From an uncultured Endomicrobiia bacterium (GTDB taxonomy: Bacteria > Elusimicrobiota > Endomicrobiia > Endomicrobiales > Endomicrobiaceae): DNA of 20,874 nt. Each line of letters opens with the position of its first letter. The stretch's first letter is position 1. The notes under the pieces are model-generated. The model was not told the DNA's origin, searched no databases, and was given only the letters and a program-made list of their open reading frames with translations. The stretch covers positions 1 to 20,874 of the forward strand of contig CAJOOL010000214.1 in assembly GCA_905236115.1 (NCBI GenBank), read 5' to 3'. Positions 1-6,074 of this stretch are shown in pieces. The translations under genes and the position numbers were made by a program.

Positions 1-731
1 ACTTTAAACTGTTCCAAATCTTTTTTTATTGTTTCTAAAATTCTTGTATGGGATTCTTTTTTAAAGTCTATTTCTTCAAACTTTTTACCCTCGTTTATCA
101 AGGCTTGTGCAATATCTTTTATGTATTCGCCTTTGTATCCGTCGTCAAGAAAAGGTATGTCTTCACCTTTTAATTGTCTGTATCTTGTTTTTGTAGACTC
201 ACCCAAAACGTTCATTTGGTTGCCGACATCGTTAAGGTAATATTCTTTTACTACATTGTATCCCAAATGTTTTAATATTCTTGCCAAACTGTCTCCAATT
301 GCGGCACCTCTTCCGTGCCCTATATGCAAAGGCCCCGTAGGGTTGGCGGAAACAAACTCTACCATAATTTTATCTTTATTAATATTTTCCTGAACGGCAT
401 ATTTTTCTTTCTTGTCAAGAATTTTATTAAGTTCTTTATGCAGATATTCATCAGTAAAATGCAAGTTGATAAAACCTGCACCGGCAATTTCCGCCGATTT
501 TATAATACCCGGAAACTCTTTTGTTATGATTTCTATTAATTCGGCTGCAACGTTACGCGGGTTGGTTTTGATTTTTTTTGCCATAATCATTGCCGCATTT
601 AATGCAAGATCCGCATTGATATTTTTAGGAGGAATTTCAACCATAAAAGAAATTTCTTCTTTGATACCTTTAGCTTTTGCAAAATCATTTATTATGGTTT
701 TCAACCGATTTTCAAAATTAAATTTTAACAT
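1..731 (-). CDS. argS: Arginyl-tRNA synthetase, N-terminal part (cut by window edge)
   Basis: Class I aminoacyl-tRNA synthetase that charges tRNA-Arg in the cytoplasm. About 243 codons are visible; the rest runs off the low-coordinate end. The translation starts MLKFNFENRLKTIIND and has an ArgS-type N-terminal additional domain over roughly residues 1-110, including PKNINADLALNAAM and a GAGFINF segment. The class I ATP-binding signature follows as SANPTGPLHIGHGRG, with HIGH at residues 136-139, and then the YYLNDVGNQ segment typical of ArgS. The KMSKS loop and anticodon domain are outside the window. The ATG at 731 is preceded by AGAGGAAACTA, a good Shine-Dalgarno site at close spacing. The gene lies downstream of the candidate 6S RNA and its terminator. 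No promoter of its own is obvious, so it may be read from the RNA promoter by read-through or from a weak promoter I could not identify. Identification is firm. Confidence 0.96.
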   Translation of the reverse strand, partial: MLKFNFENRLKTIINDFAKAKGIKEEISFMVEIPPKNINADLALNAAMIMAKKIKTNPRNVAAELIEIITKEFPGIIKSAEIAGAGFINLHFTDEYLHKELNKILDKKEKYAVQENINKDKIMVEFVSANPTGPLHIGHGRGAAIGDSLARILKHLGYNVVKEYYLNDVGNQMNVLGESTKTRYRQLKGEDIPFLDDGYKGEYIKDIAQALINEGKKFEEIDFKKESHTRILETIKKDLEQFK

Positions 732-765
732 TAGTTTCCTCTTACAGAAAAAATTTACCGCGAAC

Positions 766-804
766 AAAAAAATATTTATTATTCGGCGTTTCCCGAATAT
801 TTTT
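766..804 (-). terminator. Putative intrinsic terminator of the candidate 6S RNA gene
   Basis: On the minus strand, just after the closing stem of the RNA, TTCGG-GAAACG-CCGAA forms a short GC-containing hairpin (core 781-798). An outer AAAAATA/TATTTTT pairing (804-798 with 774-768) extends it across a 7-nt bulge. A run of seven T residues ends the element at 772-766. The stem is not strong and the bulge is unusual, so termination could be partial and let transcription continue into argS. Confidence 0.5.
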
Positions 805-805
805 A

Positions 806-968
806 GGAAATGCTGAATAATTCTGAATGAGCAAAGCCCGAAGCAGATTTTGCCTATAAAGAGGAGGAATTTCGCAGGGATAGTTGGTAACATATCTCAA
901 GAAGTTCCAACGAATTTAGAGGCAAAATATGCCTCAATGTTTCCGTTCAGAATTAATCAGCCTTTCCT
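806..968 (-). ncRNA. ssrS: Candidate 6S RNA (structured non-coding RNA between rplI and argS)
   Basis: No credible protein gene occupies this stretch. On the minus strand it folds into a long rod. The first 22 nt (967-946) pair with the last 22 nt (827-806) at 20 of 22 positions. After a bubble of 13 nt (945-933) on one side and 15 nt (842-828) on the other, GCAUAUUUUGCCUCUAAA (932-915) pairs with UUUAUAGGCAAAAUCUGC (860-843) at 16 of 18 positions. Inside this, UUCG/CGAA and GUUGG/CCAAC form the tip. The 3' side of the bubble can form a small GCUUCGGGC hairpin. A closing stem, central bubble and apical stem in about 162 nt is the 6S RNA architecture, an open-promoter mimic that binds housekeeping RNA polymerase. 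A TATAAT promoter places the transcription start at the edge of the stem, and a terminator follows. That an RNA gene exists is well supported; the 6S class is inferred from shape only. Confidence 0.68.
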
Positions 969-1090
969 CTATATTATAACATATTTAACGACATTATCAC
1001 AAAAAATTTTAATCTGATTAATTATACATAAGCAAAGGCGGTTTCCGTTCGGAATTAACCAGCGTTTCCTTAAGCTCAGCATTTCCTTAA
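939..1090 (-). repeat. Diverged repeats of the RNA closing-stem sequence
   Basis: The 30-nt segment 939-968 (5' arm of the candidate 6S RNA plus the start of its bubble) recurs as a direct repeat at 1041-1070 with 27 of 30 identities. Immediately beyond it, on the plus strand, CAGCGTTTCCTTAA (1060-1073) and CAGCATTTCCTTAA (1077-1090) form a 14-nt tandem pair. They resemble the 3' arm of the RNA in inverted orientation. The upstream copy lacks the rest of the RNA, so it looks like the remnant of a partial or inverted duplication. Together with the RNA gene and two terminators, this accounts for most of the 458-bp gene-free stretch at 732-1189. Confidence 0.7.
973..1002 (-). promoter_or_regulatory. 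Sigma-70-type promoter of the candidate 6S RNA
   Basis: On the minus strand TTGTGA (1002-997, 4 of 6 matches to TTGACA) lies 18 bp before a perfect TATAAT (978-973). The expected start at about 966-968 falls exactly at the first base of the long closing stem. This coincidence of predicted start and structure edge is the main support. Confidence 0.7.
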
Positions 1091-1094
1091 AAAA

Positions 1095-1158
1095 TATACA
1101 AAAATCAAGAAACGCAAAGTTTAAATGTATTTTTATAATACCTTTCGCTTTGCGTTTC
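1095..1158 (-). terminator. Terminator of the rpsF-ssb-rpsR-rplI operon
   Basis: On the minus strand GAAACGCAAAG (1158-1148) is matched by the perfect inverted copy CTTTGCGTTTC (1119-1109). A nested GTATT/AATAC stem sits in the 28-nt interval, and a T-rich tract (TTGATTTTTGT) follows. It lies about 30 nt past the rplI stop codon and separates the operon from the downstream RNA gene. Confidence 0.8.
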
Positions 1159-1189
1159 AAAATTTATAACAGAAAAATTAAGAAAAAAT

Positions 1190-1642
1190 TTATTTGCTTT
1201 TTTCTTCAACAATATCAATTTCCACCTTTGCAATAACTTCGGGATGAAGTCTTACATTGACGGAAACTTTGCCTGTTTCCTTTATCGGTGCAGGCAGCAG
1301 AATATCGTGCTTGTTGATAACAAAATCTTTCTCTGCAAAAAGTTTTGCCAGATGTGCGGTTGTAACGGAACCGAATATTTTTCCGTTATCACCGACTTTA
1401 ACTTTAATAGAAAATTCTGTTTTTTCAATTTTCTCGGCAACAACTTTTGCATTGTTGATAATTTCTTCTCTTTCTTTTTCAAGCCTTGTCTTTTCTCTTT
1501 CCCAAATTTTCATATTTTGGGCGGTTGCTTCCATAACAAGTTTCTTGGGCAGCAAATAATTTCTTGCAAAACCCGCAGCAACTTCTTTTATTTCACCTTG
1601 TTTTCCTACGTTTGTTATATCGGTTCTTAAAATAACTTTCAT
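1190..1642 (-). CDS. rplI: Large ribosomal subunit protein bL9
   Basis: Structural protein of the 50S subunit, 150 residues, the normal length for bL9. The N-terminal domain has the family signature in MKVILRTDITNVGKQGEIKEVAAGFARNYLLPKK (written here in part as NVGKQGEIKEVAAGFARNYL, about residues 12-31). A long charged connecting helix follows (about 41-75), then a C-terminal RNA-binding domain ending in EVIAKVEIDIVEEKSK. The ATG at 1642 has GGAGGAATTTAA just before it. It is the last gene of rpsF-ssb-rpsR-rplI, 17 bp after rpsR, and a clear terminator follows. Nothing is unusual about it. Confidence 0.98.
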   Translation of the reverse strand: MKVILRTDITNVGKQGEIKEVAAGFARNYLLPKKLVMEATAQNMKIWEREKTRLEKEREEIINNAKVVAEKIEKTEFSIKVKVGDNGKIFGSVTTAHLAKLFAEKDFVINKHDILLPAPIKETGKVSVNVRLHPEVIAKVEIDIVEEKSK

Positions 1643-1659
1643 TTAAATTCCTCCGAAAA

Positions 1660-1932
1660 TTAATTTACAGAAAATGGCAGCAATGCCAACATTCTTGCTC
1701 TTTTTACGGCTTGGCACAACTCTCTCTGATGTTTTGCACATGTGCCGGTAACATTTCCGGAAAGAATTTTACCGCTTTCGGTAACAAAAGTTCTTAAAAG
1801 GCTGACATTTTTGTAATCAATTTCTATTTTATCGGTACAGAAACGGCAGACTTTTCTTCTCATCATGCCTTTTCTGAATTTACCTGCCGGTCTTGTGCCT
1901 GCAGGATGTGTATTTTTTTTCTCTATTGCCAT
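1660..1932 (-). CDS. rpsR: Small ribosomal subunit protein bS18
   Basis: 30S subunit protein that pairs with bS6 on the platform of the small subunit; 90 residues. The family core is seen in [20 protein letters not shown] and in [18 protein letters not shown]. Cysteines at 29 and 32 (VCRFC), Cys65, His68 and Cys73 suggest the zinc-binding form of S18, as opposed to the cysteine-free paralogue found in some bacteria. The start at 1932 is preceded by GGAGGAATAAAAA. It sits 19 bp after ssb and 17 bp before rplI in the conserved S6 operon order. Confidence 0.98.
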   Translation of the reverse strand: MAIEKKNTHPAGTRPAGKFRKGMMRRKVCRFCTDKIEIDYKNVSLLRTFVTESGKILSGNVTGTCAKHQRELCQAVKRARMLALLPFSVN

Positions 1933-1951
1933 TTTTTATTCCTCCAAAATT

Positions 1952-2422
1952 TTAAAACGGAACTTCTTCTTCGCCTGCAACATCAACACTGTCGGAAATA
2001 TATTCCTGACCTTCAACCGTTCCGGAATTCTGCTGAACCGGAGAAGCTGCATGTGCCTGCGGATCTATTCTTACCAGAAATTGAACTCTTGAAGCAACTA
2101 CTTCAAGTCTGGATCTTTTACTTCCGTCCTGTGCCTGCCAGCTGCTGCTTTTCAATCTGCCCTCAACATACACGGGCATACCTTTTCTTAATCTGTCGGC
2201 ACATCTGTCGGCCTGATCGCCCCAAACTACTATGGGAACATAAGTAGGCTCGGAATCTTTCCATTCTCCCGTAGCCTGGTCTTTTATCCTGGTACTCATT
2301 GCTATATCAAATCTGCATATTGACTTTGATGTAGAAGTTCTTTTAAGTTCCGGATCTCTTGTCAATCTTCCTACTAATATAACACTATTTTGCTGCGGTA
2401 TCAGATACATTGGCTGATTCAT
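1952..2422 (-). CDS. ssb: Single-stranded DNA-binding protein
   Basis: Coats single-stranded DNA during replication and repair and recruits partner proteins through its tail. It has 156 residues. The OB fold covers about residues 10-118, with NSVILVGRLTRDPELKRT near the start and the VPIVVWGDQADRCADRLRKG segment after it. A flexible linker rich in Gln, Ala and Gly follows, ending in the acidic tip EEEVPF, equivalent to the DDDIPF interaction peptide. The start at 2422 overlaps the rpsF 3' end by 38 nt. It is supported by GGAG 8 nt upstream, although an internal ATG four codons later is possible. The overlap suggests translational coupling to rpsF. Confidence 0.97.
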   Translation of the reverse strand: MNQPMYLIPQQNSVILVGRLTRDPELKRTSTSKSICRFDIAMSTRIKDQATGEWKDSEPTYVPIVVWGDQADRCADRLRKGMPVYVEGRLKSSSWQAQDGSKRSRLEVVASRVQFLVRIDPQAHAASPVQQNSGTVEGQEYISDSVDVAGEEEVPF

Positions 2423-2861
2423 TTACTTTCTCCGTTTTAGTTTCATCGGCTTTAACTTCGGAAGTTTTAACTTCCGCTTTTGCTTCAACCGGAGCTTCCG
2501 GTTTTACCTGTGCAGACTGTTCTGCTTTAACTTCCGCCGCAGAAGAACCTCTCTGTTTTTTAACGGCTTTTTTCTTTTTAATTTCTTTCTTGATTGTCAA
2601 AAATCTTATGACATCATCATTAACTCTGAAGAAATTTTCCAAAGAAAGAACCGTTGAACCGGGTGCTTCAAAATCAATAAAAACATAGTTCCCTTCGCGG
2701 AACTTGTTGATGTTGTAAGCAAGTTTTTTCTTTCCCAGCTGCTGAAGATTTTTGATTGTCCCGCCGGCAGTTTCAATGATTTTTAAAACTTTTGCGGAAA
2801 CGTCTTCCAATTTTGCGGAATCTAATTCCGGAGAACAAATGAAAGTGCATTCGTAACTCAT
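2385..2861 (-). CDS. rpsF: Small ribosomal subunit protein bS6 with charged C-terminal extension
   Basis: 30S platform protein that binds with bS18. The S6 fold occupies about residues 1-95 (MSYECTFICSPEL, LGKKKLAYNINKFREGNYVF, FFRVNDDVIRFLTIKK). After it comes a tail of about 60 residues made almost only of Lys, Glu, Ala, Val, Ser and Thr. bS6 length varies between bacteria and acidic or Ala/Lys tails occur, but this one is long at 158 residues in total. The end of the tail is encoded by the same DNA that encodes the first residues of ssb. A GGGGG-containing ribosome site lies upstream of the ATG at 2861. First gene of its operon, with a promoter and structured leader upstream. Confidence 0.97.
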   Translation of the reverse strand: MSYECTFICSPELDSAKLEDVSAKVLKIIETAGGTIKNLQQLGKKKLAYNINKFREGNYVFIDFEAPGSTVLSLENFFRVNDDVIRFLTIKKEIKKKKAVKKQRGSSAAEVKAEQSAQVKPEAPVEAKAEVKTSEVKADETKTEKVNESANVSDTAAK

Positions 2862-2887
2862 TATTTACTAACCCCCTTTTTGGATTT

Positions 2888-2936
2888 CCGTTGCATTAAT
2901 TTTTATTTTACAACGGCTCAGCCTCCCTGCGGAAGC
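2888..2936 (-). promoter_or_regulatory. Structured rpsF leader, possible S6:S18 autoregulatory element
   Basis: Between the predicted start at about 2945 and the rpsF start codon the leader can form two hairpins on the minus strand. One is GCUUCC-GCAG-GGAGGC (2936-2921). The other is CCGUUG/CAACGG (2916-2911 with 2893-2888) with an AU-rich loop. The UUCCG of the first could instead pair with the CGGAA after the second, giving an alternative fold or pseudoknot. An S6:S18-binding motif with a CCG element is established in rpsF leaders of many bacteria, and both a UUCCG and a GCCG occur here. I could not match the full consensus, so the assignment is tentative. Confidence 0.4.
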
Positions 2937-2951
2937 AAAGATTATCTTTTA

Positions 2952-2980
2952 AGTATATAATTTTTTTATATTTTTTGCAA
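2952..2980 (-). promoter_or_regulatory. Promoter of the rpsF-ssb-rpsR-rplI operon
   Basis: On the minus strand TTGCAA (2980-2975) and TATACT (2957-2952) are separated by exactly 17 bp of AT-only sequence. Predicted transcription starts at about 2945, leaving a leader of roughly 84 nt before rpsF. It lies in the 240-bp gap after folE, which otherwise shows no gene. Confidence 0.65.
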
Positions 2981-3101
2981 GTTTTATACGCACACACCGA
3001 GTTTTAGAAATAATTTTCGGAATATAATTAAAAATATTAACAGATTATTATTTTCTAACTTAAAGTTTTTGTCTTTTATCTTATAAACTCATAACCTATT
3101 A

Positions 3102-3665
3102 TCACTGCTTCAGTAACGATAATGCCTCGGCTCTTGTTCTGGCATCTTTCAAAAATATTCCCCTCATTGCCGAAGTGATAACTTTGGAACCGGGCTTTTT
3201 GACTCCTCGCATAGTCATACATAAATGTTCGGCTTCTATTACCACCATAGCACCGTTAGGCTGAATGGTTTTCATTAAAGTATCTACTATTTGTTTTGAC
3301 AATCTTTCCTGCAGCTGCAGCCTGTGGGAAAATGCTTCCACCACTCTGACCAGCTTTGAAATACCTGCTATTTTATCTTTTTTCGGAAGATACGCAATGT
3401 GCACTTTTCCGTAAAAAGGAAGAAGATGATGTTCGCACATAGAATATACCGGAATATCTTTTACAATAACAATTTCTTCATGTTCTTCCGTTTGATAATG
3501 AACGGGAATAAGATTTTCTATATCTTCATTGTATCCCGACAATATCTCTTCATAAAATTCCGCAACTCTTTCTGGAGTTCTTCTTATACCCTCACGGTTC
3601 AAATCTTCTCCGAACCCTTCCAACATTAATTTTACGGCTTCTCTTACTTTTTCTTTGTTATACAT
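3102..3665 (-). CDS. folE: GTP cyclohydrolase I
   Basis: Converts GTP to 7,8-dihydroneopterin triphosphate, the first step of tetrahydrofolate (and other pterin) synthesis. It has 187 residues, the usual length of the bacterial type IA enzyme. Zinc and catalytic residues are visible in VYSMCEHHLLPFYGKVHIAY (Cys77, His79, His80) and EAEHLCMTMRGV (His147, Cys149). The FSHRLQLQERLSKQI segment and the RTPERVAEFYEE motif near the N-terminus are family hallmarks. The start codon overlaps the ftsH stop by 8 nt (ATGTATAA), which implies coupled translation. Its place at the end of a glycine-cleavage operon links supply of the pterin cofactor with one-carbon metabolism; this link is inferred. Confidence 0.98.
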   Translation of the reverse strand: MYNKEKVREAVKLMLEGFGEDLNREGIRRTPERVAEFYEEILSGYNEDIENLIPVHYQTEEHEEIVIVKDIPVYSMCEHHLLPFYGKVHIAYLPKKDKIAGISKLVRVVEAFSHRLQLQERLSKQIVDTLMKTIQPNGAMVVIEAEHLCMTMRGVKKPGSKVITSAMRGIFLKDARTRAEALSLLKQ

Positions 3666-5487
3666 ATTTTTCCCTTTCCCTAGGTTCCAGCTGCTCGCCT
3701 TTCATTATGGTATCAATCTGGTCGCCGGTTAAAGTTTCTCTCTCTATCAACATTTTTACCAGATATTCCAGCTTATCCCTGTTTTCCTCAAGAATTTTTC
3801 TTGCTCTGTCTTTGGCACCTGTAACAAGATTTTTAATTTCTTCGTCAATAATCTGCGACGTTTTATCGGAATGTCTGGGACTTTTGGAAATATCCATACC
3901 GAGAAAAATTTCTTCATTTTCTTTACCCAGTGCCAGAGTTCCGGCTTTATCGCTCATACCGAATTCCGTAACCATTCTGGTAGCAATCTGAGTGGCTCTC
4001 AAAATATCGTTGGAAGCTCCCGTTGTTATCTCGTTAAATATCAATTCTTCGGCCGCTCTTCCGCCCATAAGAATGGCAAGCCGTCCTTCTATTTCGGTTT
4101 TGGAAGTTAAAAATCTGTCTTCCAATGGAACCTGAAGCGTATACCCCAAAGCTCTTCCGCTGGAAATTATCGTTACTTTATGAACCGGGTCCATATTGGG
4201 AATAACTTTTGCAACTACCGTATGTCCTGCCTCATGATAGGCAATAATGCTTCTTTCTTTATCCGAAATTATTCTGGACTTTCTCTGAGGACCTGCAATA
4301 ATTCTGTCTATGGCCTCTTCAAAATTTTTCATATTCACTTCGGTTTGATTTTTCCTTGCGGCAAGAAGTGCGGCTTCGTTTGCAAGGTTAGCCAAATCAG
4401 CCCCGACAAAACCGGGAGTTCTTCTTGCAAGAACTTTTAAATCAACTTCCGGAGCTATTTTTATATTTCTGACATGAACTTTTAAAATTTCTTCTCTGTC
4501 GTTTAAATCCGGAGGAGGAACTACCACCTGCCTGTCAAATCTTCCCGGTCTTAAAAGAGCAGGATCCAATACATCGGGTCTGTTGGTCGCAGCTATTATG
4601 ATAACTCCCTCTTTTGTATCAAAACCGTCCATTTCAACAAGAAGCTGATTCAATGTCTGCTCCCTTTCGTCATGTCCGCCGCCGAGCCCCGTACCTCTGT
4701 GTCTGCCGACAGCATCAATTTCATCTATAAACAAAAGACACGGTGCATGCTTTCTTCCCTGGTCAAAAAGGTCTCTTACTCTGGAAGCTCCCACACCGAC
4801 AAACATCTCTACAAATTCCGAACCGCTGGAAGAAAAAAACGGAACCCCTGCTTCGCCCGCAACGGCCTTTGCCATTAAAGTTTTACCCGTTCCCGGAGCA
4901 CCTGATAACAAAACTCCTTTGGGAATTTTTCCGCCGAGCTTTTGAAACTTCGCCGGATTTTTCAAAAATTCTATTATTTCCTGCAGTTCTTCTTTGGCTT
5001 CGCCGCAGCCTGCAACATCTTTAAAAGTAATTTTGGTTTTATTTTTCCCTGCAAGTCTTGCAACGCTTTTACCGAAACCCATAGCCTTTCCGCCGGCACC
5101 GAAACCGTGCATCATCCACAGCCAAAAACCTATAAGAAGCAGTATCGGCCCCCAGCTGAAAATCAAAGGAGCCAGCCACCCGTTATGCAGTTTGCCGGAA
5201 AATCTCTGCACGCTGCCGTTTTGCATATCTTCAATAAGACCGGGATCTTTTAAAGAAACGGTTTTAAATTTTTTCAATTCGCCGTCTCTCATAAATTCGC
5301 CCTCAATAATTCCGTCGTCAATAACAACATTGATAACATTACCCGTTTTTATCATTTGTTTAAAAACAGAGTAAGGAATTTCTTCAATATTTACTCTTTT
5401 ACTCGCATTATGTGCGAAAACAAAGAAAGTAACAATCAATGCAACCCAAAACAAAACACCCCAAGAATCCTTTTTTTTCATATCCAT
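3658..5487 (-). CDS. ftsH: ATP-dependent zinc metalloprotease FtsH
   Basis: Membrane-anchored AAA+ protease that degrades misassembled membrane proteins and regulatory targets. It has 609 residues. A first transmembrane helix (about 11-25), a periplasmic domain (about 30-105) and a second helix (about 107-125) precede the AAA+ module, with Walker A GAPGTGKT (196-203), Walker B LLFIDEID (251-258) and the second region of homology with RPGRFDR (313-319). The protease domain carries HEAGH (418-422), and Asp494 in [10 protein letters not shown] is the expected third zinc ligand. AGAGGG lies 7 nt before the ATG at 5487. It follows hpt, a common hpt-ftsH arrangement, and overlaps folE. All key residues are intact. 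Confidence 0.98.
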   Translation of the reverse strand: MDMKKKDSWGVLFWVALIVTFFVFAHNASKRVNIEEIPYSVFKQMIKTGNVINVVIDDGIIEGEFMRDGELKKFKTVSLKDPGLIEDMQNGSVQRFSGKLHNGWLAPLIFSWGPILLLIGFWLWMMHGFGAGGKAMGFGKSVARLAGKNKTKITFKDVAGCGEAKEELQEIIEFLKNPAKFQKLGGKIPKGVLLSGAPGTGKTLMAKAVAGEAGVPFFSSSGSEFVEMFVGVGASRVRDLFDQGRKHAPCLLFIDEIDAVGRHRGTGLGGGHDEREQTLNQLLVEMDGFDTKEGVIIIAATNRPDVLDPALLRPGRFDRQVVVPPPDLNDREEILKVHVRNIKIAPEVDLKVLARRTPGFVGADLANLANEAALLAARKNQTEVNMKNFEEAIDRIIAGPQRKSRIISDKERSIIAYHEAGHTVVAKVIPNMDPVHKVTIISSGRALGYTLQVPLEDRFLTSKTEIEGRLAILMGGRAAEELIFNEITTGASNDILRATQIATRMVTEFGMSDKAGTLALGKENEEIFLGMDISKSPRHSDKTSQIIDEEIKNLVTGAKDRARKILEENRDKLEYLVKMLIERETLTGDQIDTIMKGEQLEPREREKYV

Positions 5488-5518
5488 TATGAAACCCTCT
5501 GACCAATTTAAAATTTAC

Positions 5519-5550
5519 AATCTTCCAATCATCCAATCCTCTAATCCTCC
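5519..5550 (-). repeat. Four-copy degenerate 8-bp tandem repeat at the hpt/ftsH junction
   Basis: On the minus strand the last bases of hpt and the following spacer read GGAGGATT, AGAGGATT, GGATGATT, GGAAGATT in direct succession, close to a GGAKGATT consensus. The hpt TAG stop (5543-5541) falls at the border of the first two units, so gain or loss of a unit would change the spacer or the hpt end. It could also offer extra purine-rich ribosome contacts upstream of ftsH. Confidence 0.75.
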
Positions 5551-6056
5551 AATTTTCCGATATACGGCAATCCTCTGTATTTTCCGTCGCAGTCAAGCCC
5601 GTAACCGATAACAAATTCTTTTTCTATATTAAAACCCATATAGTCAATATCAACATTTTTTATTTTTTCGGAATTTCTGTTTATCAGCACACAGATTTTT
5701 ACGCTATTTGCTTTTCTTTTTATAAACAAATCTTTTATATAAGAAAGCGTCCTGCCGCTGTCGCAAATATCTTCTATAATGAGAATATCTTTTCCTTTCA
5801 TATCAATTGCTGTATCGGCAATAAATTTTATTTCCCCGGAAGAATTCTTTCCTTTGTATGAAGATACTCTTATAAAATCCAGTTCAAAATCTATATTCAA
5901 TTTTCTTATTATATCGCTGCAGAAAACAACGCTCCCGGAAAGTATTGAGATAACAAAAAGTTTTTTGTCTTTAAAATCTCTGTTTATTCTCTCGGCCGTT
6001 TCGGAAACTTTTTTTTCTATTTCCTGTTGTGAAATTAATACTTTTATTTTTTCCAT
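5541..6056 (-). CDS. hpt: Hypoxanthine phosphoribosyltransferase
   Basis: Purine salvage enzyme that makes IMP or GMP from hypoxanthine or guanine and phosphoribosyl pyrophosphate. It has 171 residues. The PRPP-binding signature is IIEDICDSGRTLSYI, with Glu95, Asp96 and the DSGRT loop to residue 103. The N-terminal SILSGSVVFCSDIIRKL segment (about 37-54) and the C-terminal GYGLDCDGKYRGLPYIG motif (151-167) are both typical of bacterial Hpt. It begins 18 bp after gcvPB with only a weak ribosome site and ends in a tandem repeat 53 bp before ftsH. No change in any expected active-site segment is seen. Confidence 0.96.
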   Translation of the reverse strand: MEKIKVLISQQEIEKKVSETAERINRDFKDKKLFVISILSGSVVFCSDIIRKLNIDFELDFIRVSSYKGKNSSGEIKFIADTAIDMKGKDILIIEDICDSGRTLSYIKDLFIKRKANSVKICVLINRNSEKIKNVDIDYMGFNIEKEFVIGYGLDCDGKYRGLPYIGKLED

Positions 6057-6074
6057 TGATTATTAACCGTAAAT

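Noticed and set aside
412..816. 134-residue plus-strand reading frame opposite argS
   Set aside because: It is antisense to a well-conserved argS N-terminus and runs through the terminator; composition is that of a shadow frame.
732..968. T-box or other amino-acid riboswitch controlling argS
   Set aside because: No T-box core sequence is visible, and the closed rod with its own terminator and a promoter at the stem edge fits a free-standing RNA better than a leader.
969..1160. 63-residue minus-strand reading frame between rplI and the RNA gene
   Set aside because: It covers the rplI terminator hairpin and the repeats, has no ribosome site and no recognisable protein character.
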